NCBI GenBank assembly: GCA_963576565.1
Contig: OY755040.1
Coordinates: 25,548,543 to 25,612,542, forward strand
DNA length: 64,000 nucleotides
From: Aspidapion aeneum
Lineage: Eukaryota; Arthropoda; Insecta; Coleoptera; Brentidae
Reading direction: 5' to 3'
Below the pieces are notes generated by a model. The model was not told the DNA's origin and did no database searches. It was given only the letters and a program-made list of their open reading frames with translations. Positions 29,417 through 41,982 of this stretch are shown piece by piece (positions within the stretch are counted from its first letter, which is position 1; every line of letters begins with the position of its first letter). The translations under genes and the position numbers were made by a program.

Positions 29417-31820
29417 GCCATGGGACAAACAAAGTGTTTTCCCATAAGCCGCAATGTTATCAAAAACGTAATTTTTAAAAAAAGTGAAACGATTTAACTT
29501 ACAACAAAGATGCTGTTTTAAGTATTGAACCTTTGTACACATGGGAAAAATGCGTTTTTCTTAAAAAAAATCAATTGAAGCCAGTAAATCTCAAATAAAA
29601 GGGACCATGTTTTGTTCAAAAGTCAGGTTATGTTTTTATTTACTTTTGTTTTTTTTTTACTTTTTTTCCAGTTTTTTACTCAGTTTGAATCATTATTATT
29701 AGTTTCTGTGCTGTTATGAATTGTGGCAGCTGGGGAGAGCTTGATAATGTTAGTTTTGATGGAATGCCAAGTATTTTGACCTTAAAAAATCATCTTGATT
29801 TAAATGAACTAGGTATCAGCTCAAAGAAGGGAAAAGAAAGTGGATAAGTGCTCTATTACCTGACTTAACAGAGGATAAATTGAAATATTCGAAAGTTTTT
29901 TGTCAGGTTTGTTTTGGATAAATGTGCAACTGCCATTTTGGCAACATTTTCTATTGGGATCTTTTTTTGTGCTTGAGTGGACCTTTTGCAGAAGTGTAAC
30001 ATAGAATTGTGTTAAACTGTAAGAAATATTTCACTATGATTTTTTTACTATTCTAGGCAATACAATACAGCAATGATCATGACTGGGTCTCTCCTGAATA
30101 TCCATTCATCCATTGTTTCAAAACGGTTGAAAAATTTTAAAAATGATGGTTGAAAAAAGGGTCCCGAGAAGAAAGAAAAGGAAAACAATATGAGGTTAAA
30201 GTGTGAATAATGAGCTGAACCAAATTTGTACACCATCCTATAGAACCTTAAATTAACTTTTGGTAGTGTAGCGTCCTGTATAGTGTCGAGTGAAGTCCTG
30301 TATCATCAAAGTTTTTTTTTCTTTAATAAATATTTATTTTACAGACCTCAAAACAGTTTAGAATAAACTGGTGAGTTTGACAGTCTCCCTAACTCAAACC
30401 TCTTTTTATCTTAAACTATTTTGGTGCAAATTTTCCTTTATTTCCATGCTTTTTGACACCTAAAACTTGTACACCGTAAAATTTGTATAGTATCTGACTG
30501 GACCTACTACAAGTCCTGTTGTGAAATTTCTCCGGTACTGTACTGAGCTTATTAGCAAAAAAAATTTTTTTGCCATCATTAATAATAGATGGTTAAAAAA
30601 GTAATCTTTGTTGACTTTGATGACCACAAGAAAAACAAATAAGTTCTCTCAGATATTTTTTTCAATTTCTCTCAAAAAAATTTGGGTTCTAATACTCCTA
30701 ATGGGTCATATGCTGTTACGCCCAATTGTAGAGTAGAGTATATGTTTATTTGCATAAACTTTTAGATACATAATTGAGCAAATATTGTTACAAAAAAACA
30801 GTAATAAAAGTAATAGTAACAGTAGTAATACAACAGCGAATATTGTACTGTTGTAAAATTTGAACAGTACTTACTGTTGTGAGCTGATGAATTTGACCGT
30901 ACTTAAGCCCTATGTATTATAGTTTATGGAAAATCATATGGTGATGTACGGTGTGTGAGGCCAATGACAAGAAAAAACTGTATTTTAATTTTGCAAGTTT
31001 TTTTTTATATAATGTTTACTTATATTTTTTTAAATAAACATATTTTGTAAAGTACTTATTAGAAGTTTGCTTGACCAACCTTGGTTGGAACTTATATGTG
31101 CATATTGATCTGTTGGACTGACCTACCTATAAGTTGTGCCTCTTTTTCATTTTACTACTGGAGGGTTAAAACAATTAAACCACGGATCACCTTTGTTAAG
31201 ATGATCCGTGATTAAACTTTGTCTAAACCTAAAAATCATAGTGAAATATTTTTCACAGTTTAATGTTATAGAAGGCCTATTACTTAGCAAAAGGTTTAGT
31301 CAAGTACAACAAAAGATCCTAATAGAAAACCTGAATCTGATGAGAAAAGTTTAGTCTATTTCAATTTCGTCTCTGTTAAGTGAGCCTTGAAGTGAGCTCT
31401 TTGAATAGAACTACTTTCCCCTACCTTGGGCTGATAGTTCATTGATTCATTGGTCAAAAAACTTCAAAAACCTTTGGGGGGCCCCAGAGGTCTCATGATG
31501 TACTTTATGCTATTTTTTCTGTTTACTCATGAAATATATGGAAAATATCTAAAAAAATATGTGGTAACTAGAAGAAAAGTTTAAAAAAAAACAAAATAAA
31601 CAAAAACATAACCTACTTTTTTGAAGAAAACATGGTCCCTTTTATTTCAGATTTTCTCGCTTTAGTTTAATATTTTTAAGAAAAACGCATTTTTCTCATA
31701 TGCACAAAGGATCTATTCTTAAAACTGATTAATTTTTGAGACTAAAGCTCTTGTCGTTTTTGTAAAATTTACGTTTTTGTTAACATTACGGCTTATGGGA
31801 AATCGGTTTGTTTGTCCCAT
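29417..31820. mobile_element. 2.4-kb element with about 240-bp diverged inverted arms
   Basis: CATGGGACAAACAAA at 29420 is mirrored at about 31820. Inward similarity runs through CCCATAAGCCG, AAAAATGCGTTTTTCTTAAA, AAAAGGGACCATGTTTT and GTTATGTTTTT in both arms. Between the arms the sequence is AT-rich with no long frame. It includes a short LINE-like tail on the minus strand (about 30730-30860) and a hairpin on CACGGATCA / TGATCCGTG (31180-31212). It is probably a large foldback element. Confidence 0.6.
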
Positions 31821-31855
31821 GGAAGACATCTTGGATTTGATCATATGTTTTGTTA

Positions 31856-32480
31856 GACAGCCCTATTGGCTTTGGCAAGGCCAACACAAAAATAGAGGCC
31901 ACGACCCTGAAAAAATCAGCTGTTCTCCCGGGGCTGAATTTTACATTGGGTCTTATGGGAGGTGAGACGTTTTTTTATGATATTTTTAAAATGGCACTAC
32001 AGATTTCCGCAAAATTTCACTGAAATATTCTCAGACACCATCCCGATATTCCACCAAAGGTTTGTAAAGAAGCAACATGATTAAAAGGTTAAAATCTTCA
32101 AGATTTAGCATTCTTTATTTTGAATTCAAATTACCCGCCATGTACCACATGCCAACTGTTATATTTGACATCTATTTGACTTTGTCATATGTGATTGTCA
32201 CATTCGCTTCTGCTTTAAACTTAATTTTTGGGTGAGCTAATGAAGCGGCAATGAAAAATTAGGGATTACTATACATTAAAAAAAAATTGTTCTACCAGAA
32301 TAAAGTAAAAACAATCTCAAAAACGGCTTTATTAAAAAAAAATCAAATAACCATGAAACGTCATTCCAACTTCAATATTTTAAAGACTATCAGCTGTGTC
32401 GTAACGTGACCATCAAAAAAAATCAGCCCCGGATGTGACGTCAACAAAGTGGAGGATCGTGGCCCGTTCATTTTGATAGC
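31856..32480. repeat. Possible second inverted-repeat element
   Basis: GGCCACGACCC and CCGGGGCTGAATTTT (31897-31945) reappear inverted at about 32420-32465 (AAATCAGCCCCGG, GATCGTGGCCCG). Ends and target duplication are not clear. Confidence 0.4.
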
Positions 32481-32526
32481 CCTGGCTTTGGAACCACTTT
32501 TAAAATAATAAATGACTTGATATGTA

Positions 32527-34568
32527 CAGCGTGTCCCATTTTCGATGGGATTAAATGGGAAAGTCGGTTATTAAATGGTTATTATTAAAAAAATCGATTT
32601 TTTTATTGCACCTTACCGTGCTCTTTTTTTGAGCCCTTAAAAATGGTATAATTAGTTTTTTGCTATAATCTTGAATCTATACCCCATAGTTTCGCTAATA
32701 CAGGGGTTTTTGAAAAAATTGCATTTTTATTAAGCCCTTGTATCTCGCTTATTTTGCAAGATATTTTTATTCTGTAATAGTTATTTAAACAACAAGGTTT
32801 GAAAACGACTCTTTGCACACGATCGAGACAGTTTGGTAGACCGAGCCGAAGGCGAGGTCTACAAGTCGAGGGAGTGTGCAAAGAGGTTTTCAAACGAGTT
32901 TTTTACAATATTTTTTATACGACTGCTAATAAAGAAAGAAAAATCAAATTTTAATTTAACTTGTTTTTATTTCCGACATTTTTACAAGAAAACTTTAAAA
33001 ATTCAACAATTTTTTGACGTATCTAATCAACAAAACATACGAGCAGTGACGGTTGCTACGGAACTAAGCCAACTTATATTGATGGGTGACAACAACAAAA
33101 ATCACAATGACGGGAGACCCGTATGCAGAAATGACAAAGGCGTGCGCAAAAATGACATAAGCGTGTGCAAAACGTTTTGCACACAGCGTGCGCAAAATGC
33201 CATTTTCAGATCGTGTTCTCCGTGCGCAAAACCCTCTTTTACAAGACAGTCGTATATAAAAACCTTTCTATGCCAACTTTTTTTGAGCAAAATAATGACA
33301 ATTTTTTAAAATATTGTTTAGTTTTTGAGATATGGTATTTTTCATAAAAAAAATAAATACGGACATGGATTTTTTTACTACTATTTTGATTGGTCTCTGT
33401 TAATATTATTTTAAAATGATAAAACTTTAATATTTTTTTGATTTAAGGTTAAAAAAATATTTATTATTTTAGAAAAATTTTAATCCGAGCTGGAAATTTC
33501 CAACGTAAATATAAATTAAAAATTGCAATACACACTAGTTAAAAGCTTTTAGTTTATCTTTTTTGAAACGTTAATTAAAAGATTTATAAATAAAGTAAAA
33601 AACGTTAAAATGTTACAACAAAAATAATATCATAGTAATTATTTAATGGTAGCACAGCAACTCAAGAAATTTGAAAAAACAAAAACGTGGAATTGACATT
33701 GTCATTTTACTTTTCATTTTTGTGAATAGCTTTAATTATTCTAAAATAGTTAAAAATCAACCATATTCAGATTTTGAAAAATGTGATAGGTATGTTTGGC
33801 TGCTTAATTCAAGTAACAAAATCGCAATAATTAAACGGCAGAAATTTTCTTATGAAAAATGCGTTAAGAAAAACTACTCAAAAATGCCAACAATGTCTTA
33901 CACAACGGCAATCAGTATGAAGAAGAAAAATTAGTTATTATTTTTTGTAATTCGTATTTTTTTTTTGTATTTGTCGTAAACTTTTGTTTCAAATAAATCT
34001 TTAAATTAATACCATTTTAATTTGCTAAGTATCAAACAGTTATACTTAAAATCGTTTAACTAGTAATTTTTAATTTATATTTATGTTGGAAACTTCCAGG
34101 TTGAAAAAGAAACAAAAAAATATTAATTTATTATTATTTTGTGATAATAATAGTATGAAACCAATCAAAATAGTAATAAAAAAAATCCAGGTCCGTATTT
34201 AATTTTTTTATGATAAATATCAAATCTCAAAAACTAAACAATATTTAAAAAAATTGACAACGTCATTATTTATGTCTAAAAAAGTTGCCATAGAAAGGTT
34301 TTTACAGAATAAAAGTATCTCGCAAAAAAAGCGAGATATCAGGGATTATCAAAAATGCAATATTTTCAAAAATCCCAGTATTAGCAAAATTACGGGGTAT
34401 AGCAACAATCTGATTACACGATTTTTAAGAGCTCAAAAAAAGAGTACGGTAAGGTGCAGTCAGAAAATCAATATCTTTAATAATAACTGAGTTTCCCATT
34501 TAATCCCAAAGAAATTCAAGGAACCCTTGAATGTTTTTGTTTAATCCCATCGAAAATGGGACACGCTG
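32527..34568. mobile_element. 2.0-kb foldback element with TA target duplication
   Basis: Both ends read CAGCGTGTCCCATTTTCGAT inwards and abut TA (32525-32526, 34569-34570), the mark of Tc1/mariner-type integration. The arms stay similar for hundreds of bases (CCTTACCGT, TTGAG, ATATTGCATTTTT, TATCTCGCTT, AACCTTTCTATGCCAAC, ATATTGTTTAGTTTTTGAGA, AATACGGAC, GGAAATTTCCAAC). The left arm is interrupted by a 475-bp insert. The loop (about 33600-33950) has one 87-codon frame with a hydrophobic start (IDIVILLFIFVNSF) and no known motif; I do not call it a gene. Confidence 0.75.
32781..33255. mobile_element. Hairpin-rich insert in the left arm of the foldback element
   Basis: The left arm breaks after TTCTGTAA (about 32779) and resumes at AAACCTTTCTATGCCAAC (about 33258); the right arm has these joined directly. 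The insert contains a long imperfect palindrome (TTTGAAAACGACTCTTTGCACAC near 32800 against GTGTGCAAAGAGG near 32873-32885), a perfect 22-bp palindrome at 33163-33184 centred on AACGTT, and further GTGCGCAAAA words. Confidence 0.6.
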
Positions 34569-34572
34569 TACT

Positions 34573-34818
34573 CAGGCGCGTGTCAAACGGCCCCCGTAGA
34601 CCAAGCCCCCCGGGGGGTGCTTTATTGGGGGCCCCCGTGCCCCCAAATACTCTAAGAAAAAGTAATACTTACCTAAAACTTCGCTGTGTTTTTTAACTAT
34701 TAGGTAATGATATTGTGTATAAATAAATATTTACTATATTGGGTTATTTTTGGAAAATATAATAGTGCCTCAAAAAAAAGGTCGCGAGGGGGTCCCCAAA
34801 AAATTTGACACGTTACTG
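34573..34818. mobile_element. hAT-like MITE
   Basis: The ends CAGGCGCGTGTCAAA and, reverse-complemented, CAGTAACGTGTCAAA match at 12 of 15 bases, with G- and C-runs just inside. The flanks GCTGTACT and TATGTACT agree at 6 of 8, as expected for a decayed hAT duplication. It inserted exactly at the edge of the foldback element. Confidence 0.6.
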
Positions 34819-36294
34819 TATGTACTTTTCGGATACTGTTTAGCACAGAGCGGTGGTATTTTTGAGAATTTAATTCGTTAGGTAGTTCTTAAATCAATAT
34901 GAAAGAATTTGCTTTTAAAACAGAACCCTCCCTTATTTCTTTTGCTAGGGAAGCCATAAACTTTAGTTTGTGGTAGACACGGCATTAAATATTATAAAAA
35001 AGAATAAGCTTAAAAAAAGTATTATACGTTACGTAGTTATTGTCTAAATTTTTTAATATTTTATGTAGATCTACCCTCGATCGATATTCTTCACAAACTG
35101 TCGAAAGAAAATATCGCCGCGCTAGGGGGAAAAATCTGTGTCAGTAATTTTCATGCCTCTACGTACTTTAACGGATCGTACAGAGGACGATCAGGTAAGC
35201 CAGCAGAGTAATATACCTATGTTTTTTAAAAAAGAAAGACCTAGCGCGGTTTTAATACTGTGAATCTTAAGCAATTAAATATTTATCACTTTATTTACGA
35301 ATAATGTGTATCTTTCTCGCCTCTTCTGCGTCTATTGCTTGACTAAAGCTAGTAGAGCAGCATAATTTTTTTAATTAAAAATGTTACCTAGGTTGGTACT
35401 GGCACGGTAAATATAGAGCAATTAAATCTCAAAACCTTGTAGATTGTTTTTTATCATCCCCACATTTCTAAATTTTGGTGTTCTGCTAAAGCCTTTTTTT
35501 TAAAGGGGTACCTAGAGCGATTTTAACCTTTTAACAATGTAAAATGTTAAGCAATTAAATATTTTATCACTTTATTTACGATTAATATGTATCTCTCTAG
35601 TCAAGGTTTGTACTGACACGGTAAATATAAAGCAATTAAATCTCAAAACCATAAAGAATTAATTAATGTGTATTTTTCTCGTATTTTCTGTGTCTATTGC
35701 TCGACTAAAGTTATCAGAGCAGCATAAAAAAAATGTCACAAAAATGTTATCAAGGCTGGTGTTGACACGGTAAATATAGAGCAATTGAATCTCAGAACCT
35801 TATAGATTTTTTTTTATAATATCTAAAATTTAGTACTCTGCTAAAGCCAGCAGAGGCAATATGTTTTTTTTAAAAGTGGTACCTAGAGCGGTTTTAACAC
35901 TGTGACTGTTAAGCAACTAAATTTTTAATCACTCTATTTACGTTAAATATGTACCTTTCTCGTCTTTTCTGTGTCTATTGCTCGACTAAAGCTAGCAGAG
36001 CAGCATAAAAAAAATCATCAAAATGTTACCAAGGTTGGTACTGCCACGGTAAATATAGAGCAATTACATTTCAAAGCCTTATAGATTGCTTTTTATCATC
36101 CCTGTTTAATATCAAAAATTTGGTGCTCTGCTAAAGCCAGCAAAGCATTATATGTTTTTTAAAAATAAGTACCTAGAGCGGTTTTAACACTGTGAATGTT
36201 AAGCAATCAAATATTTTATCACTTTATTTACGATTAATGTGTATCTTTTCTGTGTCTATTGCTCGACTAAATCTAGCAGAGCAGCATAATTTTT

Positions 36295-36481
36295 GAAGTG
36301 TAAACTTCTTTAGGCGCGTTTAGCAGTGAATTGAACTGAACCGTCAGGCTCGGCTATGTAACGCTCATTCGGGTGAAGTCGGCTCGAGTCGACTAACTGT
36401 GAGACGAACATTCAGCGAGCGATATGATGATGCAGATGAAGGCCAGTATTATTAATTTCGCCTTGTTGAAGTTTACACTTC
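36295..36481. mobile_element. MITE with self-palindromic ends (GAAGTGTAAACTTC)
   Basis: The left end GAAGTGTAAACTTCTTTAGG and the right end, reverse-complemented GAAGTGTAAACTTCAACAAG, share 14 bp that is itself nearly palindromic. The 187-bp interior is GC-richer than the host satellite unit it interrupts. Confidence 0.65.
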
Positions 36482-36670
36482 TGCCGTGTGGTCTTAAGCA
36501 CACACAATTTTTTTTAAAATAAAATTGTTACTAATGTTAGTACTAACACAGTAAATATAGAGCAATTAAATCTCAAAACCTAATAGATTGTTTTTTATCA
36601 TACCTGTTTAATATCAAAATTTTGGTGCTCTGCTAAGGCCAGCAGAGCATTGTGAATTTTAAGCAACTAA

Positions 36671-36795
36671 GGGTCCATCTCACCGACTTTTTTTTCGTTA
36701 CTTAGCTTAAAGCGTTTCTTAATATAATCATATTATGACGTAATAAGGAACATTTAAGGCTAAGTAACGAAAAAAATAGTCGGTGCGATGGGCTA
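36671..36795. mobile_element. Short MITE related to the TTAA element at 2.5-3.7 kb
   Basis: The ends GGGTCCATCTCACCGACT and, reverse-complemented, TAGCCCATCGCACCGACT match the ends of 2490-3743. The uninterrupted satellite unit elsewhere shows that it entered a TAA or TTAA site. About 125 bp, non-coding. Confidence 0.65.
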
Positions 36796-36962
36796 TAAAT
36801 ATTTTATTACTTTATTTACGTTAAATGTGTATTCTTCTCGTCTTTTCTGTGTCTATTGCGTGACTAAAGCTAGCAGAGAAGCATTAAAAAAAATTCATAA
36901 AAATGTTACCAAGGTTGGTTCTGACACGGTAAATATAGAGCAATTAAATCTCAAAACCTTAT

Positions 36963-37735
36963 AAGCTCTTACTTTTTGGAACATAATTCGACTTATTGGA
37001 CACCTGTCAAACTCATGCCAAATACAAGATGGCGCCTCAAAAATTTTAAAAAAGAACCTTCTCATTTGTGAACCGATTTTTTAGATTTTTGACGGAGGCT
37101 GTAATTTTAAGAGAAAAATGGTTTAGTAGTTTTTGTAGAGCTTTAAATTACCTATTTCATCGATGTGCCTTTTAAGTTCCTAGAGGTTGCCCTAGGGAAT
37201 AAAAAATAGTCAGGAAAACATGGGTGCAAAATCGTGGGTCGGTCAGACGTAGGCCGTCATATTTAATAGAATATAGACTAAAAAAATCAAACAATAGCTC
37301 ACGGTATTTAGAATGGTAGAGCCTTTTAATTATTGAAGCATTTTTTCCACTTTTGAAAGTTTTATAAAAAAGTAAAATTTTGGTGTCTAGGGGTACCTTC
37401 AAGCCAATTTTTTAAGAATAACTTGAAAACTTTTTAACGTATGGTAAAAATGATAGAACTTGTCAATGCACATCTTTTTTGTCTTTTGTGATTTTTTTGA
37501 AAGAAAAGAAAATATTTTTTTTTAAACACAGAAACATTGAAAATGCAAGTGGTTAATAGTTTTTATAAAAGTGCGCTATAATCCAAAAAAAAATAAAGGT
37601 AATTTAGAAAAAATCGGTTAAGGAATAAAAACGTAAATTTTTAAAAATTATCCTATTTTTTATGTTTGAGCCGCCATATTGTATTTGGCATGAGTTTTAC
37701 AGATGTCCAGTAAGTGAAATTGTGTTCTCCCTTCT
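36963..37735. mobile_element. Foldback-type element inserted at the end of the satellite
   Basis: GGACACCTGTCAAACTCATG, then CCAAATACAAGATGGCG (36998-37033), is mirrored at about 37672-37713 (CATATTGTATTTGGCATGAG and onwards). The exact ends are unclear. There is no transposase. The open frame 37172-37402 has no known motif. Confidence 0.55.
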
Positions 37736-37799
37736 TTTAAGTCAACTTTGGATTAACACGAGAAGTGCAAGAAGGCCTGCATAGAGTATTAGCACTTCT

Positions 37800-38130
37800 G
37801 ATGGTTTAAAATGACCATAACTTTTTTTAATTGTAGTTTTTTACTTTTTTGTACTAGGAAAGTTCAAATTCCAAGAGTACCTTTTTTACTTCGAAATGTT
37901 TTGGAAATTAAATTCTTAAAAAAACAAGTAAAAAACTACACTAAGAAAAAAGTTATAGCCACTTTGAACCATCAGAACTATAGGGTGATGCGCCCTTTAA
38001 CGGCGACATTAAAAATATATCCATATTAGGGTATCACATCCACAAAGACCTCCGCGTACCAATTTTAAAAGTTATATTAAAAATTTCGATGTTTATTTTT
38101 CACCACCCTGTATCTCGGAAACGGAGCGAT
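37800..38130 (+). repeat. Relative of the Tc1/mariner-like MITE at 59870-60424
   Basis: Words shared in order with 60.06-60.32 kb: AAAATGACCATAACTTTTT, GAAAAAAGTTAT, GCGCCCT-TAACGG, ACCAATTTT-AAAGT and CGGAAACGGAGC. Boundaries were not resolved. Confidence 0.5.
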
Positions 38131-38799
38131 TGTGAACTTTATTATATTATCGTAAATCATACTGAATCGCCACGACCTCTAGCGTAATTGCGTTCCGATC
38201 TCTACAATAGTTAAAGTCGAGAAGCAAATCATATAACTTTTTGGCAACACACCATATCCCCCTAATTCGATCCCATATTTGCCAACTCGAAATGTCGACA
38301 GGGACAGAGAAAATCCCCCCCAAATCCTGTTTTTTTTCATTTTTATTCAATTTGCTCTTTACCAAAAATTGCAAAGAAGAGTTATTTTTGTGGAGAATCC
38401 CAACGATGTATGGGTCGATAAGGTTAGGAAAAGCAACTAGCTCTTCAGTGGCGTTCGTAAATTGGGATTATTTCGAAAAAACATGGTTATTATAGGTTTT
38501 ATAAAATTTTCTCAAAAACTTGGGAAAAATATGTATTTTATTGTTGAAAATATAATTTTCTTTTAAAAGCTATAATATATTGAGGGATTTATGTCACAGG
38601 AAAGTCTCCAGGGGCGTACATATAAAAATAAAATTTCAAAAATAACCAAAATAATCAATTTTTGTTACATATTTTATGTATTTTTAAATAAAAATAAGCT
38701 TCTTAGGAAAAAAAATACTTTATAACTTACTCGATCCTAGAGACCTTCGTTCGTAAATTCTTTTTATAAAAATGTTTTTTTGGTAATTTTTGAGAGTGA

Positions 38800-39600
38800 C
38801 CCTAATATACGGACGTCCCTGGATATTTTTTATCACATTTTGTGATAAACCGTTTAAAAGGAAATTTTATTATCCACTGGAAAGTCGGAAAGACATTGTC
38901 ATAAGAAGCTTAGTTTTTAAGAAAATTGGATAAAACCTGTGGAAAAATTGATTAGTTTGGTGATTTTAAATAATTACTTTAAATTAAGGATACCCCTGGA
39001 GCGGTAACTATAAAATAACTGTCACTTTGTAATACATTGTTTGAAAGGAAATTTTATTGTCTATGACAAAGTATAAAACACAATTTTTTGACAAAGAGCT
39101 TGGTTTTTAAGAAAATTGAATAAAACGTGTGAAAAACATGTTTTTTTAATGATTTTACATCACCCGCATTTACGGACGCCGATGAAGAGTTTGTTATAAG
39201 TCAAAGCCCACCGAGTTTCACATTGTTAAAAAGGGAATTTCACTGTCTACAATAAAGTATAATTTTAATTTTTTCATATTAAGCTTAGTTTCTGAGAAAA
39301 TTAGATAAAACCTGTAATAAAAATGGTTTATTTTCTATTTTTTTTTAAATTGATTTAATTTACGGATGCCCGTAAAGGTATATAATTTTCCTGTAGACAT
39401 TAGTTTTAAAAAAAATCGAATAAAACTTTTTTAAATAACTTCAATTAATGGACGCCGCTGGAGAGTTTGTTATCAGTCCAACTCCATTGAGTTATATCTT
39501 GTTAAAAAGGGAATGTTATTGTCTAAAATAAAGTATATTATGCATTTTTCCCTTGAAAGTTTAGTTTTTAAGAAAATTTGAAAAACTTTCCGATTTTGAG
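38800..39600 (+). repeat. Degenerate tandem repeat, four to five units of about 200 bp
   Basis: The recurring core TTGAAAGGAAATTTTATTGTC (or TTAAAAAGGGAATTTCACTGTC) followed by AAAGTATAA, then AGTTTTTAAGAAAATTGGAT and AAAACCTGT appears at about 38855, 39045, 39220 and 39500. The repeats are strongly diverged. Confidence 0.55.
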
Positions 39601-41557
39601 GGTTTTTTGGAGGTTTTTGCCGCCATTAAAAAAAAACTAATATGATATTATTTTTTAGTTATATAAATATATATTTTGAATATCCATCTGCGTCAATTTG
39701 GACTTTACAGCGGCAATTTAAAATTTCGCCGCTATGTTGGCCGCCATCTTGAATATCTTAGCCCCTGTCAATATTTCGAGGTGCCAACAAGGATATTCGG
39801 ATTCAGCGGGGTCGAAATAGGGGAAATTGACCATCTGCCAAAAAGTAATATAAAATGCTTCTAGAAAGTGGATTTTCCGAAATCTTGCCTTAACTACAAG
39901 GTTTTACAATGGCCTAGCGCGATAAAATAAAAGTCGAGATAATACTTTATTTTTTTTATTTTTGTTAAAAAAAAACACAAAAAAAAATCATAATTCTGCA
40001 AATAAAACTGTAAATAAAGAAAATAAGGAAATCCAAAATATCGCATATTTTAACCTAATACTAAATAACAAATAAACAACTCGCGGGTTTATAATAAATA
40101 GGATGTAGGAAAGAGCATAAATAATTTAGATATGACATAATGCCTTAACGGTTTGCTAAAATCCATGTATTCCAACACTAATAAAAAATGCATGGTTTAG
40201 TTTTTGTATTTGTTGAGCCATTAAGAATTTTTTTTATGAATAAAAGCAAATGGTAAATTGTCTTAAATTTTTTACAATTTTTAAATTACCGATTATGTTA
40301 CTGCCCGATATATTCCTTGCCATAAACAGTTACACTTTTGTGACTGACATGAAATAAACATATTTCCTAATCAAAAATATATTAAAACCTAAATATGTCA
40401 TTTTGGTATAAAATTAAAGATATAACTGTCACTGTCTTTGGATAAAAAGAAGCTGACCGTAGGTTGACAAAAAAACGCAGATAAGAACAACTCAAAGACA
40501 TGCCATTTTCAGACATTTTTTGTTGCTATTAATATGCATATGATAAATAAAGATGTTGGAAATGTCACAAAAATGTAATTGTCTATCGCAAGGACTATAG
40601 CCACTATACTATGATACGGTCTGAAGATCATGAAATGCTTTGTAAACGAATCGTATGCCTGATTCGCTGTCCTGTCCTGATCCACAGTTTCATTTCTTGC
40701 CATTCACTTCTATATTTCTCTCTCTCTCTCTCTCTCTTTGATAAAAAGAGATAAGTTTAAATTTGGCAGATTTTGCCGCCAAGAAGTCGGATCTTGCCCA
40801 ACGTCTTGACGGCTTTTTTGAAGACGTCGAAGATCTAGCCACACTTTTTTGTTTGTTGTAATTTAAGACAAAAATGGAAAAAGCCAAAGGTTACATTTTT
40901 GGTGGAGCCGAAGTAAGGAGACTGCGGCCTCTAGGTTATTAAAAATATATTGAAAATTTTATATCTATACCCGCATAAAACGCAGGGAGCAATATAAATT
41001 TGGCCCGCTACTGGTTGGATGTAATTATGTGACGGCCAATATATGGATTTCTATTGGCTGTTTTTCTTTTTTATTTTATTTTCTGTATAAACCAAGCTTT
41101 CCTAGGACTCCAGCAGCCGAGCCGTAGAAGAACATTTGCGCCAATGTATACTCAAAGAGTCAGTTTTTCACAAACCAGTCACAGATTCTTAAAAAAGCCA
41201 TCAAATTTTCATTGTTTTTACATATTCATAAAATAGAGATGTTAATAATCCCGCCCTGCAAAAAAAATCCATTTGTTTTTGCTAAACTGTGGACGACAAA
41301 GAAAAAGCTGGCTGCTATTAATTCTTGAAGCTAGCGGCAAGAAGGGAAACTGTGGATCAGGCATTAGGCAACTTTTTTATGTTTCGGCACTGTTGCCAAC
41401 TTTAGTAAAAGTGAGGGGAATTCATTTGTATTTCTGGTATTTTCCGATCTTCCGACTATATAATATTGTAAACTAATTATCAGTAACCCTAATTTGTATA
41501 AATTAATTGATCTTTCCCTTCAAACCTGAGCAACTCTTCCTGTAGAGCATTTCGTGA
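39600..41557. other. Downstream flank of the TMUB-like gene; no gene seen
   Basis: AT-rich, with a (CT)n run at 40716-40738. A candidate polyadenylation signal for the TMUB-like gene (AATAAAAT on the minus strand) lies at about 41070-41081, some 480 bases after its stop codon. The short frames here have no conserved motif. Confidence 0.4.
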
Positions 41558-41750
41558 CTAGGACGTTTGGGACGTGCCAGCTTGTCCCTGTACCTCTATC
41601 CTTTCCGTCCTGGCTATCCGAATGGTCGGTATGGGCACGTTTTCGTAGTTGTCGGGAAAACACATGCCCACCAAAACTATGGTAAAAATTCCCGTGATAA
41701 GAATTAGCCCTACTGTCGCTGTCACTGTGTATAAGTGGGCGTACACGTAT
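41558..41750 (-). CDS. TMUB1: TMUB-like gene, last exon: second membrane segment and C-terminus
   Basis: The acceptor TTTTTTTCTTTTAAG precedes 41750. One base completes an Arg codon; then 63 codons and a TAG at 41558. The peptide is YVYAHLYTVTATVGLILITG, then IFTIVLVGMCF, a clear transmembrane helix, then a short polar tail ending in QAGTSQTS. In TMUB1/2 proteins two adjacent C-terminal membrane helices anchor the ubiquitin-like domain in the ER membrane, where the family takes part in ER-associated degradation. The phase matches the exon at 48859-48975. Confidence 0.85.
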
Positions 41751-41982
41751 CTTAAAAGAAAAAAATATTAGTTTTAGCTATGTTTGCATGCGTATGTTCA
41801 ATTTTTAAACATGTTGTTAAATCATTCTTCGTTGTAGGATTTTAAAAACGGAAACGTACTTCGGCATTATACAGTGTGATCGGTTATAAACTTACACCCT
41901 AAAAAAATTTTTTGGTATTGAAATTTTTTACCACTCTTATAAGTAATTTGGTGTTTAACTTGATCAAGTTATAAAAATGTAT

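Larger units (their letters stand above)
35200..36962 (+). repeat. Degenerate satellite, unit about 250-360 bp
   Basis: The anchor GTAAATATAGAGCAATT recurs at about 35408, 35621 (variant), 35771, 36050, 36551 and 36928, each followed by AAATCTCAAAACC, then TTTGGTGCTCTGCTAAAGCC, GTTTTAACACTGTGAATGTT, TTTATTTACG and GTGTCTATTGCTCGACTAAA. Units vary by internal deletion and by two MITE insertions. No coding signal. Confidence 0.8.

Noticed and set aside
33671..33934. 87-codon frame with hydrophobic start in the loop of the foldback element
   Set aside because: No homology recognisable, no promoter or stop context to support it, and located in AT-rich loop DNA.
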